Made by a program: the position numbers and the translations under genes. 24,808 nucleotides of DNA, taken from the NCBI GenBank assembly GCA_027449585.1, contig DAIDLJ010000011.1, positions 1-24,808 of the forward strand, given 5' to 3'. Numbering within the stretch: the stretch's first letter is position 1; each line of letters opens with the position of its first letter. Source of the DNA: Microcaldota archaeon. GTDB lineage: Archaea; Micrarchaeota; Micrarchaeia; Micrarchaeales; CABMGC01. Positions 1 through 6,435 of the stretch are shown here, one piece after another. The notes beneath the pieces are model-generated. The model was not told the origin of the DNA. It saw only the letters and a list, made by a program, of their open reading frames with translations, and did no database searches.

Positions 1-2
1 TC

Positions 3-257
3 TTATTCTTGCAGATTCCCAGTTATGAAGATTCACAGAAGTTTGAAAAGACTTGGGCAGAGTATGGTAAGCCAGTAACACATGAATGGATTGAGCCGCA
101 TACCTACGTCCCGCTATCTGGACATGAAAAAGGAATCCCGCATGTTTCTTTAGACAAGAAGGAACTTGTAGGTTTTCTCAAAAATTACAGATTAGTCAAG
201 ATGCATGTTGGTAAGCGCCACTACCATGGATATTGTGTTATAGCAAAGAAGATTTAG
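3..257 (+). CDS. SAM-dependent methyltransferase, C-terminal part (5' end outside the window)
   Basis: The reading frame is open to the left edge (codons at 3-5 and 6-8 are sense), so the apparent TTG start at 9 is probably internal and the gene is truncated by the window. About 84 residues remain. From memory, the tail pattern (a proline-serine-tyrosine lead-in, then SGHEKGIPH, then a helix and a final YHGYCVIAKK strand) resembles the C-terminal part of class I SAM-dependent methyltransferases (Methyltransf_11 type). The SAM-binding motif I region would lie upstream and is not visible, so substrate and activity cannot be stated. It converges on the parvulin gene with about 35 bases between the stops. 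Family call is moderate; that this is the end of a real gene is likely. Confidence 0.55.
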   Translation, partial: LFLQIPSYEDSQKFEKTWAEYGKPVTHEWIEPHTYVPLSGHEKGIPHVSLDKKELVGFLKNYRLVKMHVGKRHYHGYCVIAKKI

Positions 258-292
258 CAGGTTTCTTAGAATATCTTAGATTTCAATAATCC

Positions 293-568
293 TTATTCTG
301 TCCTCTTTATGATATGATAGCCGAACTGGGTCTTGACAAGACCTGAGACCTGCCCTTTCTCAAGCGCAAAAGCCGCTTCCTCAAATGGCTTAACCATCAT
401 TCCCTTGCCGAAGAAGCCAAGGTCGCCGCCTCTTCGCCTGGATCCGTCTGTAGAATACTGCTCCGCAAGCTTTGCAAATGACTCTCCCTTCTTTATCCGC
501 TCGAGAATCTCTTTGGCTAGCGACTCCTTCTCGACCAATATGTGCGCGCATCTTATCTGATTTGCCAT
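293..568 (-). CDS. Parvulin-type peptidyl-prolyl cis-trans isomerase (PpiC/Pin1 family)
   Basis: A single parvulin domain of 91 residues, about the size of free-standing archaeal parvulins. The family pattern is clear: IRCAHILV at the start, a helix rich in K/E, YSTDGS, the RGGDLGFFGKG loop, PFEEAAFAL, and the end motif QFGYHIIK. Such enzymes catalyse rotation of peptidyl-prolyl bonds during protein folding; with no signal peptide this one should be cytoplasmic. I chose the ATG at 568 (MANQIRC) over the upstream ATG at 598, because the longer form adds ten non-family residues and would overlap the permease gene by 16 bases. A GGAGGGAGG run sits more than 20 bases before the chosen start, and a closer GAGTG lies before it. 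It follows the ABC exporter genes on the same strand, 14 bases after their end, so co-transcription is likely. Confidence 0.88.
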   Translation of the reverse strand: MANQIRCAHILVEKESLAKEILERIKKGESFAKLAEQYSTDGSRRRGGDLGFFGKGMMVKPFEEAAFALEKGQVSGLVKTQFGYHIIKRTE

Positions 569-582
569 AAAATCACTCAGCG

Positions 583-1329
583 TCAGTCCTCCCTCCATTT
601 TGATCTTTTTACTGCTAGGGTGAGGATTATTATTGTGACCATTATGATCACTACCCAGTCAATCTCTATGGTTGTAGGGCTAAAAGAGGTGAGTCCGGTG
701 ACGTTCTGCACTATCTGCGCGGCATAGGTTGCAGGTGAGAGGTAAGCTATTATCTGGAAAGGCTTTGGTATGTATGTAATTGGATAGTAGACTGGCGGAA
801 GCGCAGAGAGCACAGTTGAGACTATCCCGGAAAATGCCCAGCCCTGCACAACGTCTGACGATAGGGTGGAGAGAAGAAAGCCCAAAGAGCATGCAAACGT
901 GAACATAACAAGCATCACGCCAATTATGGAAAGATATCCGAATGCGCTGGTGTGCACGTACAGGGCTGCAAGCACCGTGAGCACCAAGAGCGCTGGAAGT
1001 GCATAGACCAGTTCGGATATTGACATGCCCAGTAGGTATATCCCTGCGGTCACCGGAGAGCTCACGACCATGTCCTGAACCTTGAAATCGTTCTTGAGGT
1101 GCGAAAGGTCCTGCTGCAGCGAGGTGCCGGAGGATATCATTGTCATTATCAGCGCTCCTCCGATTGCTATCGGAGTGAGGGCGCCCCTGCTTATGAAGGT
1201 TATAACAAGAAGCAGCGAGAATGGGGCCAGTATGGTGCTTACTAGCACTATCGGATAATTGATCATCGCATATATTGCATTGACCATTATCGATGCCTTT
1301 AACTGGCTAATAATACTCCTGCTGGTCAT
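583..1329 (-). CDS. ABC-2 type transporter permease
   Basis: 248 residues with about six hydrophobic segments (roughly residues 20-45, 50-70, 95-125, 130-155, 160-185 and 225-242), the layout of ABC-2 type permeases. A short soluble N-terminus, the polar loop QQDLSHLKNDFK after helix 2, and the LPPVYYPITYIP loop before the last helices fit the family. It forms the membrane part of an exporter with the ATPase encoded just upstream; the two reading frames overlap by 23 bases (1307-1329), indicating translational coupling. A GAGG stretch lies about 9 bases before the ATG, which suits the shortened anti-SD of this genome. The substrate cannot be read from the sequence; homologous pairs are often labelled drug, antibiotic or polysaccharide exporters. 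Confidence 0.85.
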   Translation of the reverse strand: MTSRSIISQLKASIMVNAIYAMINYPIVLVSTILAPFSLLLVITFISRGALTPIAIGGALIMTMISSGTSLQQDLSHLKNDFKVQDMVVSSPVTAGIYLLGMSISELVYALPALLVLTVLAALYVHTSAFGYLSIIGVMLVMFTFACSLGFLLSTLSSDVVQGWAFSGIVSTVLSALPPVYYPITYIPKPFQIIAYLSPATYAAQIVQNVTGLTSFSPTTIEIDWVVIIMVTIIILTLAVKRSKWRED

Positions 1330-2242
1330 AATTTTCAGCCTCTATAGGTTTTCTCACTATGTAATAGAATATGTCATCAAGGGTGAGCGGATTCATCGAG
1401 AATTTAACTCCGCGGTTTATGAGCTGCTTTGATATCCTACCTGCCTCCTTCTCCGTGGTGACTATCTGATAATGTCCATCGATACCCTTTATCAATTCGC
1501 CCCGCCTTGGCTTTATTACGGTGTGATCAGAGAGTATCTTCACGCTGTAAGGATACTTCACCTTCCTCCTAAGTTCGGCCATTGTCCCAAGCGCCATCAA
1601 TTTTCCGTCCTCGACTACCCCTATCTTGTCCGCTAGCTTTTCGGCCTCCTCCAGATAGTGTGTTGTAAGGAATATGAAGTGGTCCTTCTTTAGCTTGACA
1701 AGCGTCCTCCACAACTCGTCCCTTGAGATCGGATCAAGGCCCGTTGTGGGCTCGTCCAAGAATATCACCTTTGCACCTGAGGCCATTACCATACCCACCA
1801 AGACCTTCCTCTTTGTACCCCCTGAGAGCAGCCGGTTAAGCGTATCGGCATATTTCTTTATGCCCAATTCGTCAAGCGCCTTCTCGAGCAGAAGATTTGC
1901 CTCTTTAGAGGTAAATCCGCGCCACATCAGGTACGAAGATAGGAACTGCCTTGGAGTGAGCCATCCGACCGCGCGGCCTTCCTGGGGCACGCAGGCGATT
2001 ATTTCCCTAAGCGCGTCGGTGTCCTTTAGTATGTCCAGCCCGGATATCTGCGCTGTTCCGGAGGTTGGAGAGAGCTGCGTAGAGAGTATTCGGATAAGAG
2101 TAGTCTTTCCGGCGCCATTGCGCCCTATCAGTGCAAATATGCCCTTGGCAGGAACTGCAAGAGAGAAGGACTTTAAGGCCCTCTTTCCCTTCTCGTACTC
2201 CTTTGTGAGCCCCCTCACAGTAAGCTGCTCCATATTTGTCAT
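1307..2242 (-). CDS. ABC transporter ATP-binding protein (DrrA/CcmA type)
   Basis: Complete ATPase of an ABC-2 exporter. Walker A is GRNGAGKTT, the signature is LSGGTKRK (LSGGT in place of the commoner LSGGQ), Walker B is VIFLDEPTTGLD, and the switch histidine lies in FLTTHYLEEAEKLAD. After the nucleotide-binding domain (first ~215 residues) comes an ~85-residue C-terminal extension ending in LDDIFYYIV, the usual tail of DrrA-type proteins. Start choices are ATGs at 2260, 2242 and 2233. The TATA box at 2262-2270 lies 24 bases from 2242, giving a leaderless start (MTNMEQL), while 2260 would lie inside the promoter. It is coupled to the permease downstream and divergently oriented to valS. Confidence 0.92.
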   Translation of the reverse strand: MTNMEQLTVRGLTKEYEKGKRALKSFSLAVPAKGIFALIGRNGAGKTTLIRILSTQLSPTSGTAQISGLDILKDTDALREIIACVPQEGRAVGWLTPRQFLSSYLMWRGFTSKEANLLLEKALDELGIKKYADTLNRLLSGGTKRKVLVGMVMASGAKVIFLDEPTTGLDPISRDELWRTLVKLKKDHFIFLTTHYLEEAEKLADKIGVVEDGKLMALGTMAELRRKVKYPYSVKILSDHTVIKPRRGELIKGIDGHYQIVTTEKEAGRISKQLINRGVKFSMNPLTLDDIFYYIVRKPIEAENYDQQEYY

Positions 2243-2261
2243 TATTGATATCTGTATCACG

Positions 2262-2270
2262 TTTATATAA
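2262..2270. promoter_or_regulatory. Shared TATA box between the ABC exporter genes and valS
   Basis: TTTATATAA is nearly symmetrical. Its centre (about 2266) is 27 bases before the ATG at 2293 on the plus strand and 24 bases before the ATG at 2242 on the minus strand. Both distances match an archaeal TATA box driving a leaderless transcript. One box may therefore serve both directions. Confidence 0.6.
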
Positions 2271-2292
2271 ATAAATGCTCAATAGTGCACTT

Positions 2293-3267
2293 ATGAAGGA
2301 TAGATTAGACCACAAAGAGCTTGAGGAGCGCATCTCCAAGTTCTGGTCTGACAATGATATTTACAAATTCAATGAGGATTCTAAGGCAGAGGTTTATTCG
2401 ATAGATACCCCTCCACCTACGATCTCGGGTCTCATCCATCTGGGCCATGCCTTCTCCTACTCGCAGGCAGACTTCGTAGCACGGTACAAGAGGATGAAGG
2501 GGTTTAACGTTTTCTATCCGTTTGGTTTTGACAACAACGGGATACCTACCGAGCTGCTAGTTGAGAAGATACATAACACCACAGCAGAGAAGGAGGGGAG
2601 GGAGAAGTTCGTACAGCTTGTGGAGAGTGAGACCAAGAATTTCGAGAAGATGTATAAGGAGGTCTGGAGAAGCATAGGCATATCTGTAGACTGGTCCCTG
2701 CTTTATACGACAATAGGTAAGAAGGCGCAAAGGACATCGCAGCTTTCATTCGTTGAGCTAAATAAGATGGGAAGGGCCTATAGGAAGGAGCTCCCGACCA
2801 TCTGGTGCCCAAAGGAGGGCACGGCACTCTCACAGATGGAGCTCAAGGACAAGGTGCTAAAGTCGAAATTTGTAACGATAAGATTCTCGGATGACATCGT
2901 AATAGCAACAACAAGGCCGGAGCTCATACCGGCATGCGTTGCAATAATAGTGAATCCCCAAGACCAGAAGAACAGGCACCTGATAGGTAAGAAAGTGAAG
3001 GTGCCGATATTCGGGCAGGAGGTGAAGGTCATCGGCGATGACCGGGTCGACCCAGCTAAAGGGACTGGAGTGGTGATGTGCTGCACGTTTGGCGATCTCA
3101 CCGATATCGAGTGGTACAAGGCCTACAACCTTGACTTAAGGATAGTCATAGATAAGCACGGCCGAATGCTTCCAGAGTACTTTCAAGGAAAAAAGGTACG
3201 GGAGACAAGGGAATTCATCATAAATGACCTGAAGGAAAAGGGATACGTTCTTGCAGGAAGGAGATAG
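2293..3267 (+). CDS. valS: Valyl-tRNA synthetase, N-terminal part (gene broken by a frameshift)
   Basis: N-terminal ~324 residues of a class Ia valyl-tRNA synthetase, which charges tRNA-Val. The HIGH signature is HLGH in GLIHLGHAF. The CP1 editing domain, which hydrolyses mischarged Thr-tRNA, includes ATTRPELIPA and GDDRVDPAKGTGVVM. I prefer the ATG at 2293 over 2275: it is 27 bases from the TATA centre and starts the family-like sequence MKDRLDHKELEERI. The frame ends at TAG 3265-3267 after EKGYVLAGRR. The expected continuation, KEIEHNVNVHERC, is found in the -1 frame from about 3258. The rest of the enzyme is in the next entry. One missing base in an A run (GGAAAGG to GGAAGG near 3257-3260) would explain it; a sequencing error, a true mutation or programmed frameshifting are all possible. 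Confidence 0.9.
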   Translation: MKDRLDHKELEERISKFWSDNDIYKFNEDSKAEVYSIDTPPPTISGLIHLGHAFSYSQADFVARYKRMKGFNVFYPFGFDNNGIPTELLVEKIHNTTAEKEGREKFVQLVESETKNFEKMYKEVWRSIGISVDWSLLYTTIGKKAQRTSQLSFVELNKMGRAYRKELPTIWCPKEGTALSQMELKDKVLKSKFVTIRFSDDIVIATTRPELIPACVAIIVNPQDQKNRHLIGKKVKVPIFGQEVKVIGDDRVDPAKGTGVVMCCTFGDLTDIEWYKAYNLDLRIVIDKHGRMLPEYFQGKKVRETREFIINDLKEKGYVLAGRR

Positions 3268-3275
3268 AACATAAT

Positions 3276-4649
3276 GTGAATGTGCATGAGCGCTGCAACA
3301 CGGAGATAGAATTCCTGGTAAAGAAGCAGTGGTTCATAAGGTATCTGGACATGAAGGATGAACTACTCGAGCTTGGAAGAAAACTAAATTGGCATCCTGA
3401 GCACATGGCAGTAAGGTACGAGAACTGGGTCAAGGGACTCCAGTGGGACTGGTCAATATCGAGGCAGAGATATTACGGCATACCCTTCCCGGTATGGTAT
3501 TGCAAGAAGTGCGATGAGCCGATAATTGCAGAAGAGAAGGATCTGCCGGTGAACCCGCTTGTTGATAAGCCAAAGAGGCCGTGCCCAAAGTGCGGCGGAA
3601 CCGAAGTCGTGCCTGAGGAGGACATATTTGACACATGGGCAACATCTTCACTTACGCCTCTGATAAATGCAAACTGGGCGACGGACAGAAAATATATGGA
3701 TAGGATATATCCGATGTCGCTTAGGCCGCAGGCGCATGATATAATATCGTTCTGGCTGTTCACGACTGTTGTAAAGTGCCACCTGCACACGGGCAAGCTT
3801 CCCTGGAAGGATGTGCTCATATCCGGGCACGGGCTGGACTCCAAGGGGCAGGCGATGCACAAATCCACAGGTAATGTCATAGAACCAAAGGTTGTCATAG
3901 AGAAATTCGGGGCGGATTCGCTAAGACACTGGGCAAGCCTGTCAAGATTGGGCGATGATGCGTCGTTCCAGGAAAAGGACGTGATGACTGGCGCAAAGCT
4001 TGTCAACAAATTATGGAACGTGGCAAGATTCGTTAGCATGAACGCGGATGTGGCTCGAAACGAATCGACAAATCCTATTGACAGGTGGATCATGGCAAGG
4101 CTGCATGCAACGATAAGGGAGGCTACGGGGATGTTCGATGAGTACAATTATGCAGGCGCAAAACGTCTCATAGACGAGTTTTTCTGGTTCTTCTGCGACA
4201 ACTATCTCGAGTTCATAAAGTACAGGACATACAATGGGGACAAAAGCGCAAATAAGACACTAAATGAGGTGTTCTTGTCCGTGGTGAAGATGCTCGCCCC
4301 ATTTATGCCATATATAACCGAGGAGATATACCTTGAGCTTTACGCGCGCTCTGACGGGGCAAGGTCGGTGCACCTCTCCAAATGGCCTGCGCTATCAGAT
4401 AGTGCTATTGACGAAAAGGCGCTTGCAGATGGAGACGTTGCGTGGAGAGTAATAACATTCATCAGGCAGTGGAAACACGACAACAAGAGGGCCCTCAATT
4501 CGGAGATCATGCAGCTGACAATTAGCAGGGACGTTGGAGTTCTTGCTCAGGACATAAAAGGTGCAATGAACATAAAGGACATGCAAGTTGGAGTGGGCAC
4601 ATTGAAGGTTCCCGATACCGACATTTCATTAGAGATAAGGGCAGAATAA
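3276..4649 (+). CDS. valS: Valyl-tRNA synthetase, C-terminal part (gene broken by a frameshift)
   Basis: Remaining ~457 residues of ValRS: the rest of the catalytic domain, a zinc-ribbon-like insert (CKKC near residue 77 and CPKC near residue 108), the second catalytic signature as AMHKS in place of KMSKS (GQAMHKSTGN), and the anticodon-binding domain from about residue 270. Homologous sequence actually begins upstream of the GTG at 3276, at KEIEHN (from about 3258 in this frame), which shows that the two parts were one protein of ~790 residues. AGGAAGGAGA lies before the GTG and could act as a ribosome-binding site or as a frameshift stimulator. If the GTG is a real start, the enzyme would work as two chains; I know of no such split ValRS. 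A TATA-like element for the next gene follows the stop. Confidence 0.9.
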   Translation: MNVHERCNTEIEFLVKKQWFIRYLDMKDELLELGRKLNWHPEHMAVRYENWVKGLQWDWSISRQRYYGIPFPVWYCKKCDEPIIAEEKDLPVNPLVDKPKRPCPKCGGTEVVPEEDIFDTWATSSLTPLINANWATDRKYMDRIYPMSLRPQAHDIISFWLFTTVVKCHLHTGKLPWKDVLISGHGLDSKGQAMHKSTGNVIEPKVVIEKFGADSLRHWASLSRLGDDASFQEKDVMTGAKLVNKLWNVARFVSMNADVARNESTNPIDRWIMARLHATIREATGMFDEYNYAGAKRLIDEFFWFFCDNYLEFIKYRTYNGDKSANKTLNEVFLSVVKMLAPFMPYITEEIYLELYARSDGARSVHLSKWPALSDSAIDEKALADGDVAWRVITFIRQWKHDNKRALNSEIMQLTISRDVGVLAQDIKGAMNIKDMQVGVGTLKVPDTDISLEIRAE

Positions 4650-4663
4650 ATTGGCAATAGGAT

Positions 4664-4669
4664 TATAAA
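4664..4669 (+). promoter_or_regulatory. Probable TATA box for rps15-rps3ae
   Basis: TATAAA lies 15 bases after the valS stop. It predicts transcription starting near 4692, so this would be one of the few genes here with a leader (about 39 bases). A second TATA-like stretch at 4718-4723 is too close to the ATG to serve as a promoter. Confidence 0.45.
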
Positions 4670-4692
4670 CGTTATTGATAGATATTAAGAAT

Positions 4693-4706
4693 GCAAAAGC
4701 TTTTGC
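4693..4706. promoter_or_regulatory. Perfect 14-base palindrome in the rps15 leader
   Basis: GCAAAAGCTTTTGC is a perfect palindrome at the predicted 5' end of the rps15 transcript and 24 bases before its ATG. It could be an operator, a short RNA structure, or, together with its T run, part of the valS terminator. No direct evidence chooses between these. Confidence 0.35.
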
Positions 4707-4730
4707 TTCTGCTGAATTTATAGTGTTTTA

Positions 4731-5195
4731 ATGGCAAGAATGCACACTGGAAAACATGGCAAGTCAAAGTCTAGAAAGCCAGACGTACCTATGGGCACAA
4801 GACCAGAGGGACTTGAGCTTAACGACGAACAGATAGTCAGGCTCGTTGTTGACTATGCAAAGCAGGGAATGCACCAGGCGCAGATAGGCCAAAAGCTCAA
4901 GACCGAGCACTCTGTACCGTACATAAAGCAGGTCTTCGGAAAGAGGCTCACGAACATACTAAATGAAAATGGCTTCAAGCAGGAGATACCGCAGGACATG
5001 ATGGACCTTCTTACAAAGGCGATAAACCTAAGGAGGCATATCGAAAGGAACCACAATGACGTCCACAACAAGACAAGCCTTCATAGGGTAGAGGCAAAGA
5101 TCTGGAGGCTTAGCAATTATTACAAGGACAACGGAAAGCTTCCGAGCGATTGGAAGTATGATCCAGTGAAGGTCGCACTCATAATCAAGAGCTGA
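4731..5195 (+). CDS. rps15: 30S ribosomal protein S15 (uS15)
   Basis: Archaeal/eukaryotic form of uS15, 154 residues compared with ~89 in bacteria. The first ~65 residues are the archaeal/eukaryotic N-terminal extension (MARMHTGKHGKSKS, then a helical part with QIGQKLKTEHSVPYIKQ). The S15 core follows, with the conserved LTKAINLRRHIERNHNDVHNK stretch (20 residues quoted short here: RRHIERNHNDVHNK) and the closing helix KIWRLSNYYKDNGKLP. It binds the three-way junction of helices 20-22 in 16S rRNA early in small-subunit assembly. It heads a two-gene operon with rps3ae, 4 bases apart, and may be controlled through the palindromic leader described above. Confidence 0.96.
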   Translation: MARMHTGKHGKSKSRKPDVPMGTRPEGLELNDEQIVRLVVDYAKQGMHQAQIGQKLKTEHSVPYIKQVFGKRLTNILNENGFKQEIPQDMMDLLTKAINLRRHIERNHNDVHNKTSLHRVEAKIWRLSNYYKDNGKLPSDWKYDPVKVALIIKS

Positions 5196-5199
5196 ATAG

Positions 5200-5763
5200 A
5201 TGGCTACGAAATCTGCAGACAAGTGGAAGAACAAGGTGTGGTTCAATGTATACCCGCCAAAGCTCCTAGGAGAGTCTGCAATAGGGGAGATACCTGCAAA
5301 TGACGAGAAAGGCGTTCTTGGGCGCGTGATAAAGGTCAGCATGTCATGGATAACCCACAGGCCCGAACATTCATTCATGCTCGTCGGGCTGCGTGTCAAG
5401 TCCGCAAGCGGAAGCACGGCTAACACAGACATAGATTACATGGAGCAGACGTTCAGCTACATCCACTCTCTTGTGAAGAGGCATTCAAGCGCGATATACA
5501 CCGTTGACAGCCTTACGGACAAGAATGGAAAGAAATTTGTGCTCAAGCTCCTTGCAGTTACATCAAGCAAGATAAGGACGCCCAAGAAGAAGGCGATAAG
5601 GAAGTCGATATCAGATTTCACAAAGGAGTTCTCTGCAGCGCACTCGGTAGACGAGCTGCTTACAGGAATGCTTGACAACAGCTTCCAATCGGAGGCGGTA
5701 AAGAGAATAATGAACATAGCGCAAGTTAGCAAGCTCGAACTCAAGAAGATAGAGCTTGCCTGA
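5200..5763 (+). CDS. rps3ae: 30S ribosomal protein S3Ae (eS1)
   Basis: 187 residues matching the archaeal eS1/S3Ae family, absent from bacteria and thus good evidence of an archaeon. Recognisable pieces are the N-terminal DKWKNKVWFNVYPPKLLG, where family members typically have KxWY-x-V-x-AP, the middle IGEIPANDEKGVLGRV, the KVSMSWITHRPEHSF strand and the basic stretch KIRTPKKKAIRKSI. The protein sits on the small-subunit platform near the mRNA exit and the 16S 3' end, which is itself altered in this genome. The ATG lies 4 bases after the rps15 stop, without a clear Shine-Dalgarno sequence, so translation is probably coupled. Length is near the archaeal norm (about 190-220). Confidence 0.95.
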   Translation: MATKSADKWKNKVWFNVYPPKLLGESAIGEIPANDEKGVLGRVIKVSMSWITHRPEHSFMLVGLRVKSASGSTANTDIDYMEQTFSYIHSLVKRHSSAIYTVDSLTDKNGKKFVLKLLAVTSSKIRTPKKKAIRKSISDFTKEFSAAHSVDELLTGMLDNSFQSEAVKRIMNIAQVSKLELKKIELA

Positions 5764-5769
5764 TCCTTT

Positions 5770-5790
5770 ACTTTTGCAGCTACAAAAAGT
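5770..5790. terminator. Hairpin between convergent genes (possible two-way terminator)
   Basis: ACTTTT and AAAAGT can pair around a short loop in the 40-base gap between rps3ae and the DUF488 gene, which converge. The T and A runs in the arms would give U-rich RNA on either strand, which is what archaeal RNA polymerase needs to stop. Confidence 0.4.
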
Positions 5791-5803
5791 CAACCGGACT
5801 CCT

Positions 5804-6154
5804 TTACTTAAGGTTCTTCTTCAAAACCTCTTCAAGAACAGCTGCGCCATTGTGCTCGCGGTCCTTTGACGAGTAGAGTATGGTTATGTCGGTGCTTCGT
5901 ATCATCGCCACAAGCTCTAGCAGGTGCTTGTTTGATGAAAGTTCCTTCAGGTACCTTTTCTTGAACTCGCCCCACTTGTCCGAATTGAAGACAAACCACT
6001 GCCTAAGCTCATCGCTCGGAGCTATGTCTTTCATCCAGAGATCTATGTTCGCGGTGCTCCTCTTCACCCCGCGAGGCCAGAGCCTCTCAACGAATACCCG
6101 CTTCCCATCGGTTATGCTTGGTTTGTCAAATATCAGCTTTAGGCCAATTAGCAT
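5804..6154 (-). CDS. DUF488 family protein
   Basis: 116 residues matching the DUF488 family: RVFVERLWPRG near residues 19-29, DLWMKDIAPSDELRQWF in the middle, and the end pattern LYSSKDREHNGAAVLEEVL. The family is common in bacteria and archaea and has no firmly established biochemical role; I give no function. The ATG at 6154 lies about 25 bases from a TATA-like CATATATAG on the minus strand (centre about 6179), so the transcript is probably leaderless. It is monocistronic and converges on rps3ae. Confidence 0.88.
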   Translation of the reverse strand: MLIGLKLIFDKPSITDGKRVFVERLWPRGVKRSTANIDLWMKDIAPSDELRQWFVFNSDKWGEFKKRYLKELSSNKHLLELVAMIRSTDITILYSSKDREHNGAAVLEEVLKKNLK

Positions 6155-6174
6155 CTAAGCACACGTGTATTTTA

Positions 6175-6184
6175 TCTATATATG
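6175..6184 (-). promoter_or_regulatory. TATA box for the DUF488 gene
   Basis: CATATATAGA read on the minus strand is centred about 25 bases before the ATG at 6154. The following stretch on the plus strand, 6186-6280, shows no gene or repeat that I can support. Confidence 0.5.
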
Positions 6185-6286
6185 CCTATTTAATCATTTT
6201 CATCCGGTCCATCAAAATGGCCACTTGCCGTCATCTTTGCAGCGAGGTCTATCCCGTGTAGCTGCAGAGTAAGCCGGAATGAGACT

Positions 6287-6298
6287 GGTTTATAAACC
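6287..6298 (+). promoter_or_regulatory. 16S rRNA promoter TATA box
   Basis: GGTTTATAAACC is a perfect palindrome containing a strong archaeal TATA box. Transcription would begin near 6318, leaving a leader of about 118 bases before the mature 16S RNA. A short hairpin in that leader (TTTAGC-CTGA-GCTAAA, 6329-6344) precedes the processing stem. Confidence 0.65.
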
Positions 6299-6374
6299 TT
6301 TCCATGCTATGATATAGTTTGCATTAGATTTAGCCTGAGCTAAACCTTGTGCTATGAAAATTCCTGATGGAATT

Positions 6375-6410
6375 GGATGTAGTCTTGAGTAGTGTAAAGA
6401 AGACCCGCAA
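6375..6410 (+). ncRNA. 16S precursor processing stem, 5' strand, with bulge-helix-bulge
   Basis: This pairs with 7983-8019. The outer helix is GGATGTAGTCTTGAG (6375-6389) against CTCAAGACTACATCC (8005-8019), 15 perfect pairs. Next come TAGTG (6390-6394) against CACTA (7996-8000), then AGAAGAC (6398-6404) against GTCTTCT (7989-7995), then CGCAA (6406-6410) against TTGCG (7983-7987). Unpaired TAA (6395-6397) on this side and AAAC (8001-8004) on the other flank the 5-pair middle helix. That is close to the bulge-helix-bulge motif cut by the archaeal splicing endonuclease, which normally has 3-nt bulges and a 4-pair helix. Confidence 0.85.
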
Positions 6411-6435
6411 GAACAATTGCGAAAGTAAGTTTATG

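Noticed and set aside
9..257. Complete 82-residue gene starting at TTG 9
   Set aside because: The frame is open to the window edge and the sequence looks like the tail of a larger enzyme.
1674..2270. 198-codon frame opposite the ABC ATPase gene
   Set aside because: It is the antisense shadow of a gene with all catalytic motifs; its product is a Ser/Pro-rich string with no pattern.
6309..6370. Possible C/D box RNA in the 16S leader (ATGATAT, CTGA, ATGAAAA, CTGA in order)
   Set aside because: The last C'-D spacing is only about 3-4 bases, too short for a guide, and the boxes match poorly. A short hairpin explains the middle CTGA.
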